In this document: positions 33,209-42,768 of the stretch, piece after piece
How positions within the stretch are numbered: position 1 is the first letter of the stretch
Layout: each line of letters begins with the position of its first letter
Source: Liberiplasma sp046541015
GTDB lineage: Bacteria; Bacillota_I; Bacilli_A; Izemoplasmatales; Izemoplasmataceae
Length of the DNA stretch: 64,000 bases
Assembly: GCA_046541015.1 (NCBI GenBank)
Contig: JBKHEA010000004.1
Span: forward strand, 49,551-113,550
Direction: 5' to 3'
Made by a program: the position numbers and the translations under genes
The notes under the pieces: generated by a model
The model's input: only the letters and a program-made list of their open reading frames with translations
Told to the model about the DNA's origin: nothing
Database searches by the model: none

Positions 33209-33949
33209 ATGAATCTGCTTGCCCCTTGGTTAATTGTTCTTGGTGTTATCGTTGTCGTTTTTGTATTAGCTCAATCGATTTATTTCATGAGAATGGCTCA
33301 ACGAAGAGCCTTAGAGTTAGGATTCAGCAAAAAAAGTTTGCAAAAAACCGTTATTGAATCGATGATTTTTAGTTTAGCCCCTAGTATTGCTATATTATTA
33401 GGACTTTTAATCTTATCCAAAACGTTAGGGGTAATCATCCCTTGGATACGTTTAAGTGTGTTAGGTGCGGTTACTTATGAACTACCAGCAACCATTAATG
33501 TTGTGACTCAAGTATTTGATGCAAGCATGGGAGAAACTATTACGAACCCAAGAATGTTTGTAACCGTTGTATGGGTTATGACCTTTGGGGTGATGCCACC
33601 GATGATTATTATTCCTTTATTTTTAAAAAAGATTCAAGGCAAAGTTTTAGCAATGAATTCTAAAGATCACAGGTGGGGTGAGCTTTTCATGCAAGCTATG
33701 TTTATTGGGATGATTGCATCATTTTTAGGCTTTGTTATCGCGCCAAGAGTAGATGAAAGAACTCAAGAAACCTATTTTTCATTTTTATCCATTTTAACTT
33801 TTTTAACTAGTGCAGTCTTTATTTTAGGTATTGGTGTGATTATTAAAAAAACCAAGATTAATTGGTTAAAAAATTATGCAATTCCCATTAGTATGATTGG
33901 GGCAATGCTTTTAGCCATTGTTTATGCAAGTTTGGGGGTAAGTCGATGA
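33209..33949 (+). CDS. DUF5058-like integral membrane protein
   Basis: The 246-residue protein has about six membrane helices and fits the uncharacterised DUF5058 family by memory of its pattern (APSIAILLGLLIL, then WIRLSVLGAVTYEL). It is first in an operon with a second membrane protein and an M20 peptidase, each joined by a four-base ATGA overlap, so the three products are made together. I infer a transporter half for a peptide-like or acylated amino acid substrate, but no function is established. AGGAGTGATC precedes the ATG. Confidence 0.8.
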   Translation: MNLLAPWLIVLGVIVVVFVLAQSIYFMRMAQRRALELGFSKKSLQKTVIESMIFSLAPSIAILLGLLILSKTLGVIIPWIRLSVLGAVTYELPATINVVTQVFDASMGETITNPRMFVTVVWVMTFGVMPPMIIIPLFLKKIQGKVLAMNSKDHRWGELFMQAMFIGMIASFLGFVIAPRVDERTQETYFSFLSILTFLTSAVFILGIGVIIKKTKINWLKNYAIPISMIGAMLLAIVYASLGVSR

Positions 33950-34602
33950 AAAATTATCAAGATAAAGTTCATCACGTTGGAAGAATTTGGATGCTTAGCG
34001 CATTAGGCTTAACCTTGTTAGTACCAATTACGGTAAGCATTGGCTTTAATACATGGCCAAAGCTTGATGAATTTTTATATGGATTTTATTTAACTGCGAT
34101 TATTTTTTGGTTTGTCACAACGATTGAAGTTTTTACATTTTCACCCATGTTAGGTAGCGGTGGGACATACTTAGGATTTGTAACAGGAAACCTAACCAAT
34201 TTGAAAGTACCGGTTGCTATGCAAGCAATGCTCAATCAAAATGTGAAAATGGCTAGTGAAGAAGGTGAAGTTATTTCCACCATCGCAATTGCTGCAAGTT
34301 CAATCATCACAACCCTTATTATCATGTCGGGTGCTTTACTGATTATCCCATTAACCCCTATTTTAGAATCAGAAACGTTAAAACCGGCTTTTGATAATAC
34401 CATACCTGCTTTATTTGGCGCTTTGGGAATGATCTATATGATTCAAAATATTAAATTAGCGCTCCCTTCCATGATTACTATGATTATTTTATTCTTAGTT
34501 ATCCCAAATTCAGCGAGTTTAGTTGGAATATTTATTCCAGTTAGTTGTGTAATCGCCATCATCACCGCTAGAATACTTTATAAAAAAGGAGACCTATCAT
34601 GA
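33946..34602 (+). CDS. Integral membrane protein, partner of the DUF5058-like protein
   Basis: The 218-residue protein has about six hydrophobic helices and no family I can name. A conserved-looking loop FSPMLGSGGTYLGFVTGNLTN is rich in Gly/Asn and lies between helices, as in substrate- or ion-binding re-entrant loops; that reading is inference. It starts inside the stop codon of the DUF5058-like gene and ends inside the start of the M20 peptidase. Tight coupling and matching size suggest it forms a complex with its upstream neighbour. Confidence 0.75.
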   Translation: MKNYQDKVHHVGRIWMLSALGLTLLVPITVSIGFNTWPKLDEFLYGFYLTAIIFWFVTTIEVFTFSPMLGSGGTYLGFVTGNLTNLKVPVAMQAMLNQNVKMASEEGEVISTIAIAASSIITTLIIMSGALLIIPLTPILESETLKPAFDNTIPALFGALGMIYMIQNIKLALPSMITMIILFLVIPNSASLVGIFIPVSCVIAIITARILYKKGDLS

Positions 34603-36026
34603 CAGAATTAATCATCATTGCCATTATACTTATTTTTGTGCTTATGAGTATAAACACAATCCGTTTTAAAAAAACGTTTGTTGATCAAGCTAAAAACCAC
34701 CCAACCTTTGATCAAGACCATGCCATTGAATCATTGAAAAGCATGATTAAGTTTAAAACCATTTCAAACCCTAATATTAACTTAATAGATCACGCAGTTT
34801 TTAACGATTTCAAAAATTATTTAAAAACACGATATCCTCTTATCAACAAACATGCGACTTTAATTCCAATAGAACCCTTAGGGATTATTTATAAACTTAA
34901 AGGCGCATCAAGCGATGCCCCTTCAGTATTGATGTCTCACTATGATGTTGTACCCGAAAACGGAGTATGGGAAGATAATCCATTTTTAGGGGAAATAAAA
35001 GATGACGCGATTTATGGTCGTGGAACATTAGATACTAAAGGCACCTTGTGTGCCATCATGGAAAGTGTTGAACACCATTTAAAAGAAGGCTTAGACTTTA
35101 AAAATGATTTGTATTTATGTTTTGGTGGGGATGAAGAAGTTTATGGTGCAAGTGCTAAAAACATTGTAAGTTATTTTGAAGAACAAGGTATAAAAATGGC
35201 CTTTGTATTAGATGAAGGCGGTGCAGTAATAGAAAAACCATTCCCAGGTGTTCATGAATCAGTTGCGATGATTGGAACCACGGAAAAAGGTGTATTAAGT
35301 TTAGAACTTAGCGTGTCTACCAGTGGTGGTCACGCGGCCATTCCCCCTAAAGAAACAGCCATCACTTTATTAAGTAAAGCCGTCAATAAACTTAATAAAC
35401 CCCGTAACTTTCCTTTAGTGATGGGTGAGGTCCCATTAACAATGTTTCAAACCTTAGCGTCGCATTCAAGACATTTATTAATCCGCTTTATCTTTGCGAA
35501 TATGTGGCTATTTGAACCACTCATTAAGTTAATGGCTAAAAAAGAAGGTAAAGAGATGTTATCGTTTCTAAAAACTACTCAAGCTTTTACAATGATGAAA
35601 GGGAGTGAAGCCATTAACGTGCTGCCTACGCGGGCTAGTGTTGGGATAAATTATCGCTTACTTCCAGGACAAACCACCGATAAAATCATTTCAAAAGTGA
35701 AGAAAATCATTAATGACCCTCAAATTGAAGTTATAACACAATATGCGATGAATCCACCAAGCATCAGCAAGATGGATGAAGCTTATGAAAAAATCACAGC
35801 AACCATTTTAGAAATATTTCCTAATACTATCCCTTCACCTTACTTAATGATGGCTACTACCGATTCAAGACATTATGACCGTATTAGTGACAATGTTTAT
35901 CGTTTTAGTCCAATCCGTATGAACAAAACTGCCCGTGCAAGCATTCATAGTGTAAATGAAGCAATCAAGCAAGACCATTTTATAGAGTGCGTTGCCTTTT
36001 ATATTAATTTGCTTAAACGCTTATAA
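34599..36026 (+). CDS. M20 family metallopeptidase, membrane-anchored
   Basis: Zinc-dependent amidohydrolase that splits dipeptides or N-acyl amino acids. The 475-residue protein has an N-terminal membrane helix (about residues 2-19), then the M20 zinc site: SHYDVVP, GRGTLDTKG, GGDEEVYGAS with the catalytic glutamate, LDEGGAV and a C-terminal IHSVNE histidine. The lid domain is present (GTTEKGVLSLEL, GGHAA). The length and anchor resemble the carboxypeptidase S/PM20D1 group. It is the last gene of the DUF5058 operon, which suggests that the two membrane proteins move its substrate or products. Confidence 0.9.
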   Translation: MTELIIIAIILIFVLMSINTIRFKKTFVDQAKNHPTFDQDHAIESLKSMIKFKTISNPNINLIDHAVFNDFKNYLKTRYPLINKHATLIPIEPLGIIYKLKGASSDAPSVLMSHYDVVPENGVWEDNPFLGEIKDDAIYGRGTLDTKGTLCAIMESVEHHLKEGLDFKNDLYLCFGGDEEVYGASAKNIVSYFEEQGIKMAFVLDEGGAVIEKPFPGVHESVAMIGTTEKGVLSLELSVSTSGGHAAIPPKETAITLLSKAVNKLNKPRNFPLVMGEVPLTMFQTLASHSRHLLIRFIFANMWLFEPLIKLMAKKEGKEMLSFLKTTQAFTMMKGSEAINVLPTRASVGINYRLLPGQTTDKIISKVKKIINDPQIEVITQYAMNPPSISKMDEAYEKITATILEIFPNTIPSPYLMMATTDSRHYDRISDNVYRFSPIRMNKTARASIHSVNEAIKQDHFIECVAFYINLLKRL

Positions 36027-36028
36027 AA

Positions 36029-36057
36029 AAACCCGAAATTTTCGGGTTTATTTTTTT
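36029..36057. terminator. Bidirectional terminator between the M20 peptidase gene and hppA
   Basis: Inverted repeat AAACCCGAA/TTCGGGTTT with a short loop, flanked by A residues and a T run. Confidence 0.88.
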
Positions 36058-38104
36058 AAATAATGCCACTACCAAATAATGTAGCAAAGACTAAACTAAT
36101 AATAGTCATTAATTTAATTAAGATATTGATACTTGGTCCACTGGTATCCTTAAATGGATCACCAACCGTATCACCTGTGACACTCGCTTTATGGGCAAAA
36201 CTACCTTTATTCCCGTGATTACCCTCTTCAATAAATTTTTTCGCATTATCCCAAGCACCACCACTATTTGCCATAAAGATTGCCATACTAATTCCACTAG
36301 CTAATGCCCCAGCAAGCAGGCCGCCTAAAGCTTCACTACCTAATAAAAAGCCAACTAGTAAAGGTGAAGCAACTGCTAGCATACCAGGAATAATCATTTC
36401 TTTTAAGGCAGCTTTAGTAGAAATATCAACACAACGAGCATAATCAGGTTTTTGTTCACCGCTCATAATCCCTGGCATTTCAACAAATTGTCTTCTAACT
36501 TCTTCAATCATTTTACTTGCGGCACGCCCAACACTAGACATCGTTAGAGAACTGAATAAAAACGGAAGCATCGCACCAACTAAAATACCGACAATCACTT
36601 TTGGTGAGGCAATATCAATAACCGCTAAGTTAGCCGCTTGAATAAATGAACTAAATAAGGCTAGTGAAGTTAACGCGGCACTCCCAATCGCAAAGCCTTT
36701 ACCAATCGCTGCAGTCGTATTTCCAACACTATCTAACTTATCCGTAATTTCACGAACACTAGGGTCCATATTACACATTTCAGCAATCCCACCAGCATTA
36801 TCAGCAATAGGACCATAAGCATCAATAGCAATCGTCATTCCAGTTGTCGCAAGCATGCCTACAGCACTAAGCGCAATCCCGTATAATCCTGCCACTGAAT
36901 AAGCTAAAATAATGACAATACTCAATAAGATAATTGGAATCGCAGTTGATTCCATACCAATTGACAATCCACCAATAATATTGGTTGCATGGCCAGTTTC
37001 TGATTGTTTGGCTATTTCTTTAACTTTCTTATAGTCACTTGATGTATACATTTCTGTAATAAAGCCAATAATGATACCTACCGCTAAGCCTAAAATAATC
37101 GCAAAAAATGCGCCGAAATTTTCAAACCAACCTTGATTAACATAATACCAAGTTAACCCTAAAGTAAAAACAAAAAATACAAAGCCAGCATAATAGGTAC
37201 CCTTTTTAAGTACTTTATGTGGCGAATCGGCTTGTTTAGTACGTACAGTAATCGTTCCAACAATGGCACTAATAATGCCTACTGCAGATAAGAAAATAGG
37301 GAATAATGCCCATTCTAAATTATATTCACTACCAAGTAATGCCCCAAGGGTAATCGCAGCAATAATTGAACCAATGTAAGATTCAAATAAATCAGCACCC
37401 ATCCCTGCCACATCGCCAACGTTATCCCCAACATTATCTGCAATAACCGCAGGATTTCTTGGGTCATCTTCTGGAATACCTTGTTCAATTTTACCCACTA
37501 AATCGGCACCAACATCAGCAGCTTTTGTATAAATACCTCCACCAACACGCGCAAATAACGCAATACTTGATGCCCCTAAACCAAAGCCTGTAATGTATTG
37601 AATAAAGGCTTTTATATTAACATCACTTGCTTGATCAATTAAATAACCAAAGCCGTTAATTCCAACAATGTAAGCAACAATTAATCCAGCAAGACCTAAA
37701 CCAACAACTGCCATACCCATAACTGCGCCACCGCTAAACGCGATATCTAAAGCTTTGTTCATGCCCTCATCACGTGCACTCGTAGCTGTTCGAGAGTTTG
37801 CCGCTAGCGCACCGCGCATTCCTAAATATCCAGCCAACCCACTAAGACTAGCCCCAAGGACAAAGGCTAAGGCTGTATAAAGATTAATCGCTAACCAAAT
37901 AATAATAAATAAACTTAAGACAAACATTGATAAAATCGTATATTCACGTTTTAAAAAAGCCATAGCCCCTTCACGAATATACCCTGAGATTTCTTCGACA
38001 CGCTTATTGCCTTTAGGTACCCTTTTGATCTTTAAAAAAAGGATCACCGCGTAAGCCATCGCTAAAATACTAAATATAAGTGACAATGTTAAAAATAATG
38101 TCAT
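36056..38104 (-). CDS. hppA: Membrane-bound ion-translocating pyrophosphatase, K+-dependent type
   Basis: Hydrolyses pyrophosphate and pumps H+ or Na+ across the membrane. The 682-residue protein has about 16 membrane helices and the family motifs KAADVGADLVGK, EDDPRNPAVIADNVGDNVGD and the C-terminal GDTVGDPFKDTSGPS. The segment GNTTAAIGKG has Ala where K+-independent enzymes have Lys, so K+ stimulation is expected. Whether it pumps H+ or Na+ depends on a semi-conserved glutamate that I did not resolve. ATG 38104 follows GGAGGG. Its promoter contains a cre-like site, tying it to catabolite control. The pump would recover energy from PPi made in biosynthesis. Confidence 0.96.
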   Translation of the reverse strand: MTLFLTLSLIFSILAMAYAVILFLKIKRVPKGNKRVEEISGYIREGAMAFLKREYTILSMFVLSLFIIIWLAINLYTALAFVLGASLSGLAGYLGMRGALAANSRTATSARDEGMNKALDIAFSGGAVMGMAVVGLGLAGLIVAYIVGINGFGYLIDQASDVNIKAFIQYITGFGLGASSIALFARVGGGIYTKAADVGADLVGKIEQGIPEDDPRNPAVIADNVGDNVGDVAGMGADLFESYIGSIIAAITLGALLGSEYNLEWALFPIFLSAVGIISAIVGTITVRTKQADSPHKVLKKGTYYAGFVFFVFTLGLTWYYVNQGWFENFGAFFAIILGLAVGIIIGFITEMYTSSDYKKVKEIAKQSETGHATNIIGGLSIGMESTAIPIILLSIVIILAYSVAGLYGIALSAVGMLATTGMTIAIDAYGPIADNAGGIAEMCNMDPSVREITDKLDSVGNTTAAIGKGFAIGSAALTSLALFSSFIQAANLAVIDIASPKVIVGILVGAMLPFLFSSLTMSSVGRAASKMIEEVRRQFVEMPGIMSGEQKPDYARCVDISTKAALKEMIIPGMLAVASPLLVGFLLGSEALGGLLAGALASGISMAIFMANSGGAWDNAKKFIEEGNHGNKGSFAHKASVTGDTVGDPFKDTSGPSINILIKLMTIISLVFATLFGSGII

Positions 38105-38138
38105 ACTTTCCCTCCGTGTAACCAATTTATATGTAAAG

Positions 38139-38167
38139 AGTATATCAAAAAGCGCTTACATTAGCAA
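38139..38167 (-). promoter_or_regulatory. Promoter of hppA
   Basis: On the minus strand, TTGCTA (38167-38162), 17-bp spacer, TATACT (38144-38139). Confidence 0.72.
38147..38160 (-). promoter_or_regulatory. cre-like operator inside the hppA promoter
   Basis: TGTAAGCGCTTTTT on the minus strand matches 12 of 14 positions of the cre consensus and lies wholly in the -35/-10 spacer. Confidence 0.5.
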
Positions 38168-38269
38168 GCATGATTTTACTTGTTCGTACTAAGCTTAAAT
38201 CAAACCCCTTTATTAAGGGCACTAAATCCTGATTAACTCACTTCCTAAAAACTAATCGAATTTAGGTTA

Positions 38270-38296
38270 TTGAATAAGCCCTATCTATGATATAAT
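38270..38296 (+). promoter_or_regulatory. Possible promoter of cmk
   Basis: TTGAAT (38270-38275) and an extended -10 TGATATAAT (38288-38296) with a short 15-bp spacer. Confidence 0.5.
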
Positions 38297-38322
38297 ATTT
38301 ATGATTTTAAAGAGGTGATTCA

Positions 38323-39003
38323 ATGAAGACCATTCAGATTGCAATCGACGGTCCTGCTGGAAGCGGAAAAAGCACGATTGCTAAACTCGTCGCAAAAGCA
38401 TTTAACTTCACCCACATCGATACAGGGGCTATGTATAGAGCGATAACCTTAAAGGCAATGCGCTTAAACATAGATCTTACTAATGAAGACGCTTTTGATT
38501 TCATTGATCAAACGCGTTTTGATTATAAAGATGATCACTTATATATGGATGGCGTTGATGTTAGCCAAGAAATAAGATCTAGAGAAGTCTCTAATCAAGT
38601 TTCTTTAGTCTCTTCTCATCTTTGTGTAAGAGAAAAAACCGTCAAACGACAACAAGAAATTGCCGATGGATTAAATGTCGTGATGGATGGAAGAGATATT
38701 GGCTATAATGTTTTACCAAATGCTGATTATAAGTTCTTTTTAACAGCTAACGTTGAAACAAGAGCAAGAAGACGCTACAAAGAAAATATCGAACGTGGTA
38801 TTCACAGTACATTAGACGAGTTACAAAAAGAAATAGCAGCAAGAGATGACTTTGACTCATCAAGAGTTCACAGTCCACTAAAACCAGCAGACGATGCAAC
38901 CATTATTGATACTTCAGATATGTCAATCGAAGAGGTCATTGAAGCGATAAAAGCAAAAGTTAGAGAGGATGAAACCATATGGAATTTAAAATCGGAAAAG
39001 TAA
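38323..39003 (+). CDS. cmk: Cytidylate kinase
   Basis: Phosphorylates CMP and dCMP. The 226-residue protein has the P-loop DGPAGSGKST, the HIDTGAMYRA substrate segment, MDGRDIG, and the C-terminal ARDDFDSSR block. AGAGGTGATT precedes the ATG. It is first in a block (S1 protein, der, gpsA, HU) that matches Bacillus gene order. Its end overlaps the S1 gene by 25 bases. Confidence 0.97.
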   Translation: MKTIQIAIDGPAGSGKSTIAKLVAKAFNFTHIDTGAMYRAITLKAMRLNIDLTNEDAFDFIDQTRFDYKDDHLYMDGVDVSQEIRSREVSNQVSLVSSHLCVREKTVKRQQEIADGLNVVMDGRDIGYNVLPNADYKFFLTANVETRARRRYKENIERGIHSTLDELQKEIAARDDFDSSRVHSPLKPADDATIIDTSDMSIEEVIEAIKAKVREDETIWNLKSEK

Positions 39004-40352
39004 AAGAAGGGGCTAAAATTACTGGGACAGTTTACAAAGTTACCAATAATGAAGTTACCTTAGACATTAACTACACCACAGAAGGAACCATTTACAAAAA
39101 TGAATTAACAAAAAAACCTATTGATTCATGTAAAGAGATGGTTAAAGAAGGGGACACTTTAGACGTTATTGTCAAGAAAGTTGACGATGAAAAAGGGATT
39201 GTCTTACTATCACGTATTGAGATTGAAGAAAAAGAAGCTTTTGATTTATTACAACAATATTTTAATGATGAAGTAGCGTTTGATGCTAAAGTCATTAATG
39301 CAAACAAAGGAGGACTCATCCTTAGTGCACTTGGCTTTGAAAGAATTTTCATGCCTATGGCAGAAATCGATGTTACTTTTATTGACAATCCAGAAAAATA
39401 CATTGGGAAAACTCTCTCAGTTAAAGTTATAGAAATTAAACGCAATAAAGTTGTTGTTTCTCACAAAATCGTCGCAAAAGATGCTCTTAAAGAAGAAAAG
39501 AAAAAAGAACTTGAAACCATTAATGTTGGCGATGTTTTAGAAGGCGAAGTTTCACAAATTAAACCTTATGGAGCGTTTGTTCGCTTTGGTCAAGTTGAAG
39601 GATTACTTCACATTTCAGAAATTTCACATCATAATATTAAAGACGTCAATGATGTTTTAAACATTGGCGATAAAGTTACCGTAAAAGTAATCGAAGCAAA
39701 AAATAATAAACGCTCATTATCGATGAAAGCTTTAGAAGAAACCCCTTGGGAAGCTTTTGCGAAAAACCATAAACCAGGTGAAACGGTTACTGGTAAAGTT
39801 GTTAAAAAAATGCAGTTTGGTATGTTAGTTGAAGTTGAAAAAGATGTTGTTGGTATGATTAATCGTTATGACTACTCTTGGGATCCTCGCTATAATCTAG
39901 CAGGTGAAGTAGAAGTAGGTAGTGAGTTGACTTTAAGAATACTAAACATCGATGTAAAAGCTAAAAAAATGACCTTATCTAAAAAACATTTAGAATATAA
40001 CCCTTGGGAAGATATTAATGTTAAAGTTGGAGAAACCGTTTCAGGACAAGTAAAAAGTTTCCAATCTAATGGGGCAATCGTAGAAGTCTTTGGAGTTGAA
40101 GCGTTCTTACCTATTGGTGAGGTCGTAGAAAAACGAATCGGTAGTGTTGAAGAAGTATTAAAAACCGATGATGTCATTAAAGCCATTGTGAAAAAATTTG
40201 ACAAACGTCAGTGGCAAATGGTTATTAGTAAAAAAGCTTACGATGAAAAACAATTAAGAGACGAATTTAATAAATACGGAAAAGAAAGTAAAGAAGATCA
40301 ATCTCAAACCTTAGGAGAACTCTTCGCAGAGAAACTTAAATCATTTAAGTAG
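38979..40352 (+). CDS. S1 RNA-binding domain protein (ribosomal protein S1-like)
   Basis: The 457-residue protein is a string of S1 OB-fold domains. I count five, at about residues 10-70, 85-155, 183-252, 268-340 and 352-420; the third (GEVSQIKPYGAFVRF, then GLLHISEIS) is the most canonical. Bacillota versions following cmk (YpfD in Bacillus) bind mRNA and ribosomes loosely but are not always essential. The start overlaps cmk. It probably forms one transcript with cmk, der and gpsA. Confidence 0.92.
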   Translation: MEFKIGKVKEGAKITGTVYKVTNNEVTLDINYTTEGTIYKNELTKKPIDSCKEMVKEGDTLDVIVKKVDDEKGIVLLSRIEIEEKEAFDLLQQYFNDEVAFDAKVINANKGGLILSALGFERIFMPMAEIDVTFIDNPEKYIGKTLSVKVIEIKRNKVVVSHKIVAKDALKEEKKKELETINVGDVLEGEVSQIKPYGAFVRFGQVEGLLHISEISHHNIKDVNDVLNIGDKVTVKVIEAKNNKRSLSMKALEETPWEAFAKNHKPGETVTGKVVKKMQFGMLVEVEKDVVGMINRYDYSWDPRYNLAGEVEVGSELTLRILNIDVKAKKMTLSKKHLEYNPWEDINVKVGETVSGQVKSFQSNGAIVEVFGVEAFLPIGEVVEKRIGSVEEVLKTDDVIKAIVKKFDKRQWQMVISKKAYDEKQLRDEFNKYGKESKEDQSQTLGELFAEKLKSFK

Positions 40353-40360
40353 GTGTTAGT

Positions 40361-41668
40361 ATGCTTCCAAAAATAGCCATAGTAGGTAGACCTAATGTTG
40401 GCAAAAGTATGCTATTTAATCGGATTATCGGTGAACGTTTATCTATCACTGATGAAACCCCAGGATTAACTAGAGACCGCTTGTATGCAAAAGCTGAGTG
40501 GTTAGGCAAACATTTTAATCTCATAGATACAGGCGGCATCGATTTTGACGATGCGCCTTTTATCCATGAAATCAAAGCTCAAACAGAAATCGCTATTCAT
40601 GAAGCCGATGTTATTTTGTTTGTTGTTGATAGTCATGCAGGCATTACAGAAGCTGATTCAACGATTGCTAAATTACTTTATAAAGCCAATAAACCCGTTG
40701 TTTTAGCTGTAAACAAAGTTGATGATCTACACTTTTCAGATACCTTATATGAATTTTATGCTTTAGGATTAGGTGAACCGATTCCAATAAGTAGTATTCA
40801 CGGCGTAGGGATAGGGAATTTGCTTGATCAAGTCATTGCCTTAATGCCAGAAGAATTTGAAGATCCATACGAAGAAGATCGCATAAAACTATGTCTTATT
40901 GGTAGACCAAATGTTGGAAAAAGTTCTCTAACGAATGCTTTATTAGGAGAAAACCGAGTCATTGTTAGTGAGATTGAAGGGACTACTAGAGATTCCATAG
41001 ACTCCATGTTTGAACGTGATGATCAAAAATATGTTGTTATTGATACAGCGGGTCTTAGAAAACGTGGTAAGGTTTATGAGAATGCTGAAAAATATAGTGT
41101 TTTAAGAGCCTTATCAGCTATTGACAGAAGTGATATTTGTTTAATTCTTATTGATGGCGCTACTGGCATCATCGAACAAGATAAAAAAATTGCTGGGTAC
41201 GCTGATGAAGCTGGAAAAGCCGTTATTATTGTCGTTAACAAATGGGATTTAGTTGAAAAAGATACGCGTACAATGAATTTATGGGAAGAGACTATACGGG
41301 CTCATTTTCAATATTTATCACATGCACCTATCGTCTTTTTATCAGCAAAAACAACTTCAAGATTACATACCTTATTTCCTATAATTAATGAAGTCTTTGC
41401 ACAATATAATAAACGTGTGCAAACAAGTGTATTAAACGATGTAGTAAGTGATGCCTTTCAAATGAATCCACCTAAAACCCATAATGGGGGCATCATTAAA
41501 GCTTACTATGCAACTCAAGTGGCGCAAAAACCACCAACCTTTGTATTGTTCGTCAATAATACTGAATGGCTTCATTTTAGTTATGAACGTTATTTAAAAA
41601 ATAAACTAAGAGAAGCATTTGGCTTTTCTGGAACTCCGATTAAAATCTTATTAAGAAAGCGTGATTAA
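40361..41668 (+). CDS. der: Ribosome biogenesis GTPase Der (EngA)
   Basis: Double GTPase needed for 50S assembly. The 435-residue protein has two G domains in tandem: GRPNVGKSML and NKVD in the first, GRPNVGKSSL, DTAGLRKRGK and NKWD in the second, followed by the KH-like C-terminal domain (GTPIKILLRKR). AGGTGTTAGT precedes the ATG. The next gene begins directly after its stop codon. Confidence 0.98.
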   Translation: MLPKIAIVGRPNVGKSMLFNRIIGERLSITDETPGLTRDRLYAKAEWLGKHFNLIDTGGIDFDDAPFIHEIKAQTEIAIHEADVILFVVDSHAGITEADSTIAKLLYKANKPVVLAVNKVDDLHFSDTLYEFYALGLGEPIPISSIHGVGIGNLLDQVIALMPEEFEDPYEEDRIKLCLIGRPNVGKSSLTNALLGENRVIVSEIEGTTRDSIDSMFERDDQKYVVIDTAGLRKRGKVYENAEKYSVLRALSAIDRSDICLILIDGATGIIEQDKKIAGYADEAGKAVIIVVNKWDLVEKDTRTMNLWEETIRAHFQYLSHAPIVFLSAKTTSRLHTLFPIINEVFAQYNKRVQTSVLNDVVSDAFQMNPPKTHNGGIIKAYYATQVAQKPPTFVLFVNNTEWLHFSYERYLKNKLREAFGFSGTPIKILLRKRD

Positions 41669-42661
41669 ATGAATATAACCATTATTGGTGGCGGTTCTTG
41701 GGGATTAGGATTATCGAAAGTACTTTCTGATAATAATCATAATGTTTTAGTTTATGATGTTAATGAAAAAATTGTTGAAAAGATTAATACCTTACATATA
41801 TGTTTACAATTAAATGAATACATTCCAAAAGATATTAAAGCAACCACAGATTTAAAAAAAGCGGTCGAATTTTCTAACCTTTTATTATTTGTAGTTCCAA
41901 CAAAAGTATTACGTGTAGCCATCGCTAGTACTTTACCTTATATAAAAGAAGAAAAACTTTTTGTCAATGCCGCAAAAGGGATAGAACCTGAAACCTTTAA
42001 ACGTGTTTCAGAAATCTTTGAAGAAATGATTCCAAGCAAATATTTTAAAGGGTTTGTTGCTTTAAGTGGACCAAGTCATGCAGAAGAAGTTATAAGAGGG
42101 TTAATTACTGTTATAACAAGTGCTAGTAAAAATGAAGAAAACGCAAAAAGCGTTCAAGATCTTTTTCATAATACCGACTATTTTAGAGTCTATTCTAGTA
42201 CCGATTTAATCGGTGCTGAACTCGGTGGCGCACTAAAAAATATCTTTGCGCTTGCATCAGGACTCTTACGTGGTCAAGGTTTAGGCGATAATGCGAGTGC
42301 TGCACTTATGACACGTGGCCTTGTAGAGATGGGAAAAATTTATGAGCACTTTGGCGCATCAAAAGAATCCCTTATGGGATTAACAGGTGTTGGCGATTTA
42401 ATTGTTACTTGCACCTCGCCTCATTCAAGAAATTATCAAGCGGGATACAAAATTGGGACAGGAAAAGACTTAAATGAGACATTAAACAGCATGACAATGG
42501 TAGTTGAAGGTATAAGAACTTGTGAAGCTGCCTATCATTTAAGCCAAGAATTTAAACTAGATACGCCAATTATCCATGCGATTTACAATGTTGTATTTAA
42601 TCGTGTTGAACCAAAAAAAGCGCTACAAAATCTCTTAGAAAGAACTCAAAAACCAGAATAA
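41669..42661 (+). CDS. gpsA: Glycerol-3-phosphate dehydrogenase [NAD(P)+]
   Basis: Reduces dihydroxyacetone phosphate to sn-glycerol 3-phosphate for membrane lipids. The 330-residue protein has the nucleotide-binding GGGSWGLGLS, the FVNAAKGIEPETF and LSGPSHAEEV blocks, and the catalytic region AELGGALKNIFALASG with the lysine. It starts with no gap after der. In Bacillus spoIVA separates gpsA from the HU gene; here HU follows directly, with a terminator and new promoter between. Confidence 0.97.
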   Translation: MNITIIGGGSWGLGLSKVLSDNNHNVLVYDVNEKIVEKINTLHICLQLNEYIPKDIKATTDLKKAVEFSNLLLFVVPTKVLRVAIASTLPYIKEEKLFVNAAKGIEPETFKRVSEIFEEMIPSKYFKGFVALSGPSHAEEVIRGLITVITSASKNEENAKSVQDLFHNTDYFRVYSSTDLIGAELGGALKNIFALASGLLRGQGLGDNASAALMTRGLVEMGKIYEHFGASKESLMGLTGVGDLIVTCTSPHSRNYQAGYKIGTGKDLNETLNSMTMVVEGIRTCEAAYHLSQEFKLDTPIIHAIYNVVFNRVEPKKALQNLLERTQKPE

Positions 42662-42685
42662 AAGCCTAAATTTAGGCTTTTTTTT
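42661..42685 (+). terminator. Rho-independent terminator of gpsA
   Basis: Stem AAAGCCTA/TAGGCTTT around loop AATT-TT, followed by eight T residues. Confidence 0.9.
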
Positions 42686-42706
42686 CGCTTTTTTCATTGA
42701 AATTTC

Positions 42707-42735
42707 TTGCATATTGTATATTTACTTGCTATAAT
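42707..42735 (+). promoter_or_regulatory. Strong promoter of the HU gene
   Basis: TTGCAT (42707-42712), 17-bp spacer and extended -10 TGCTATAAT (42727-42735). Confidence 0.87.
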
Positions 42736-42768
42736 AAGCCTAGTTAAAACCAATAAGGAGGTAATATC

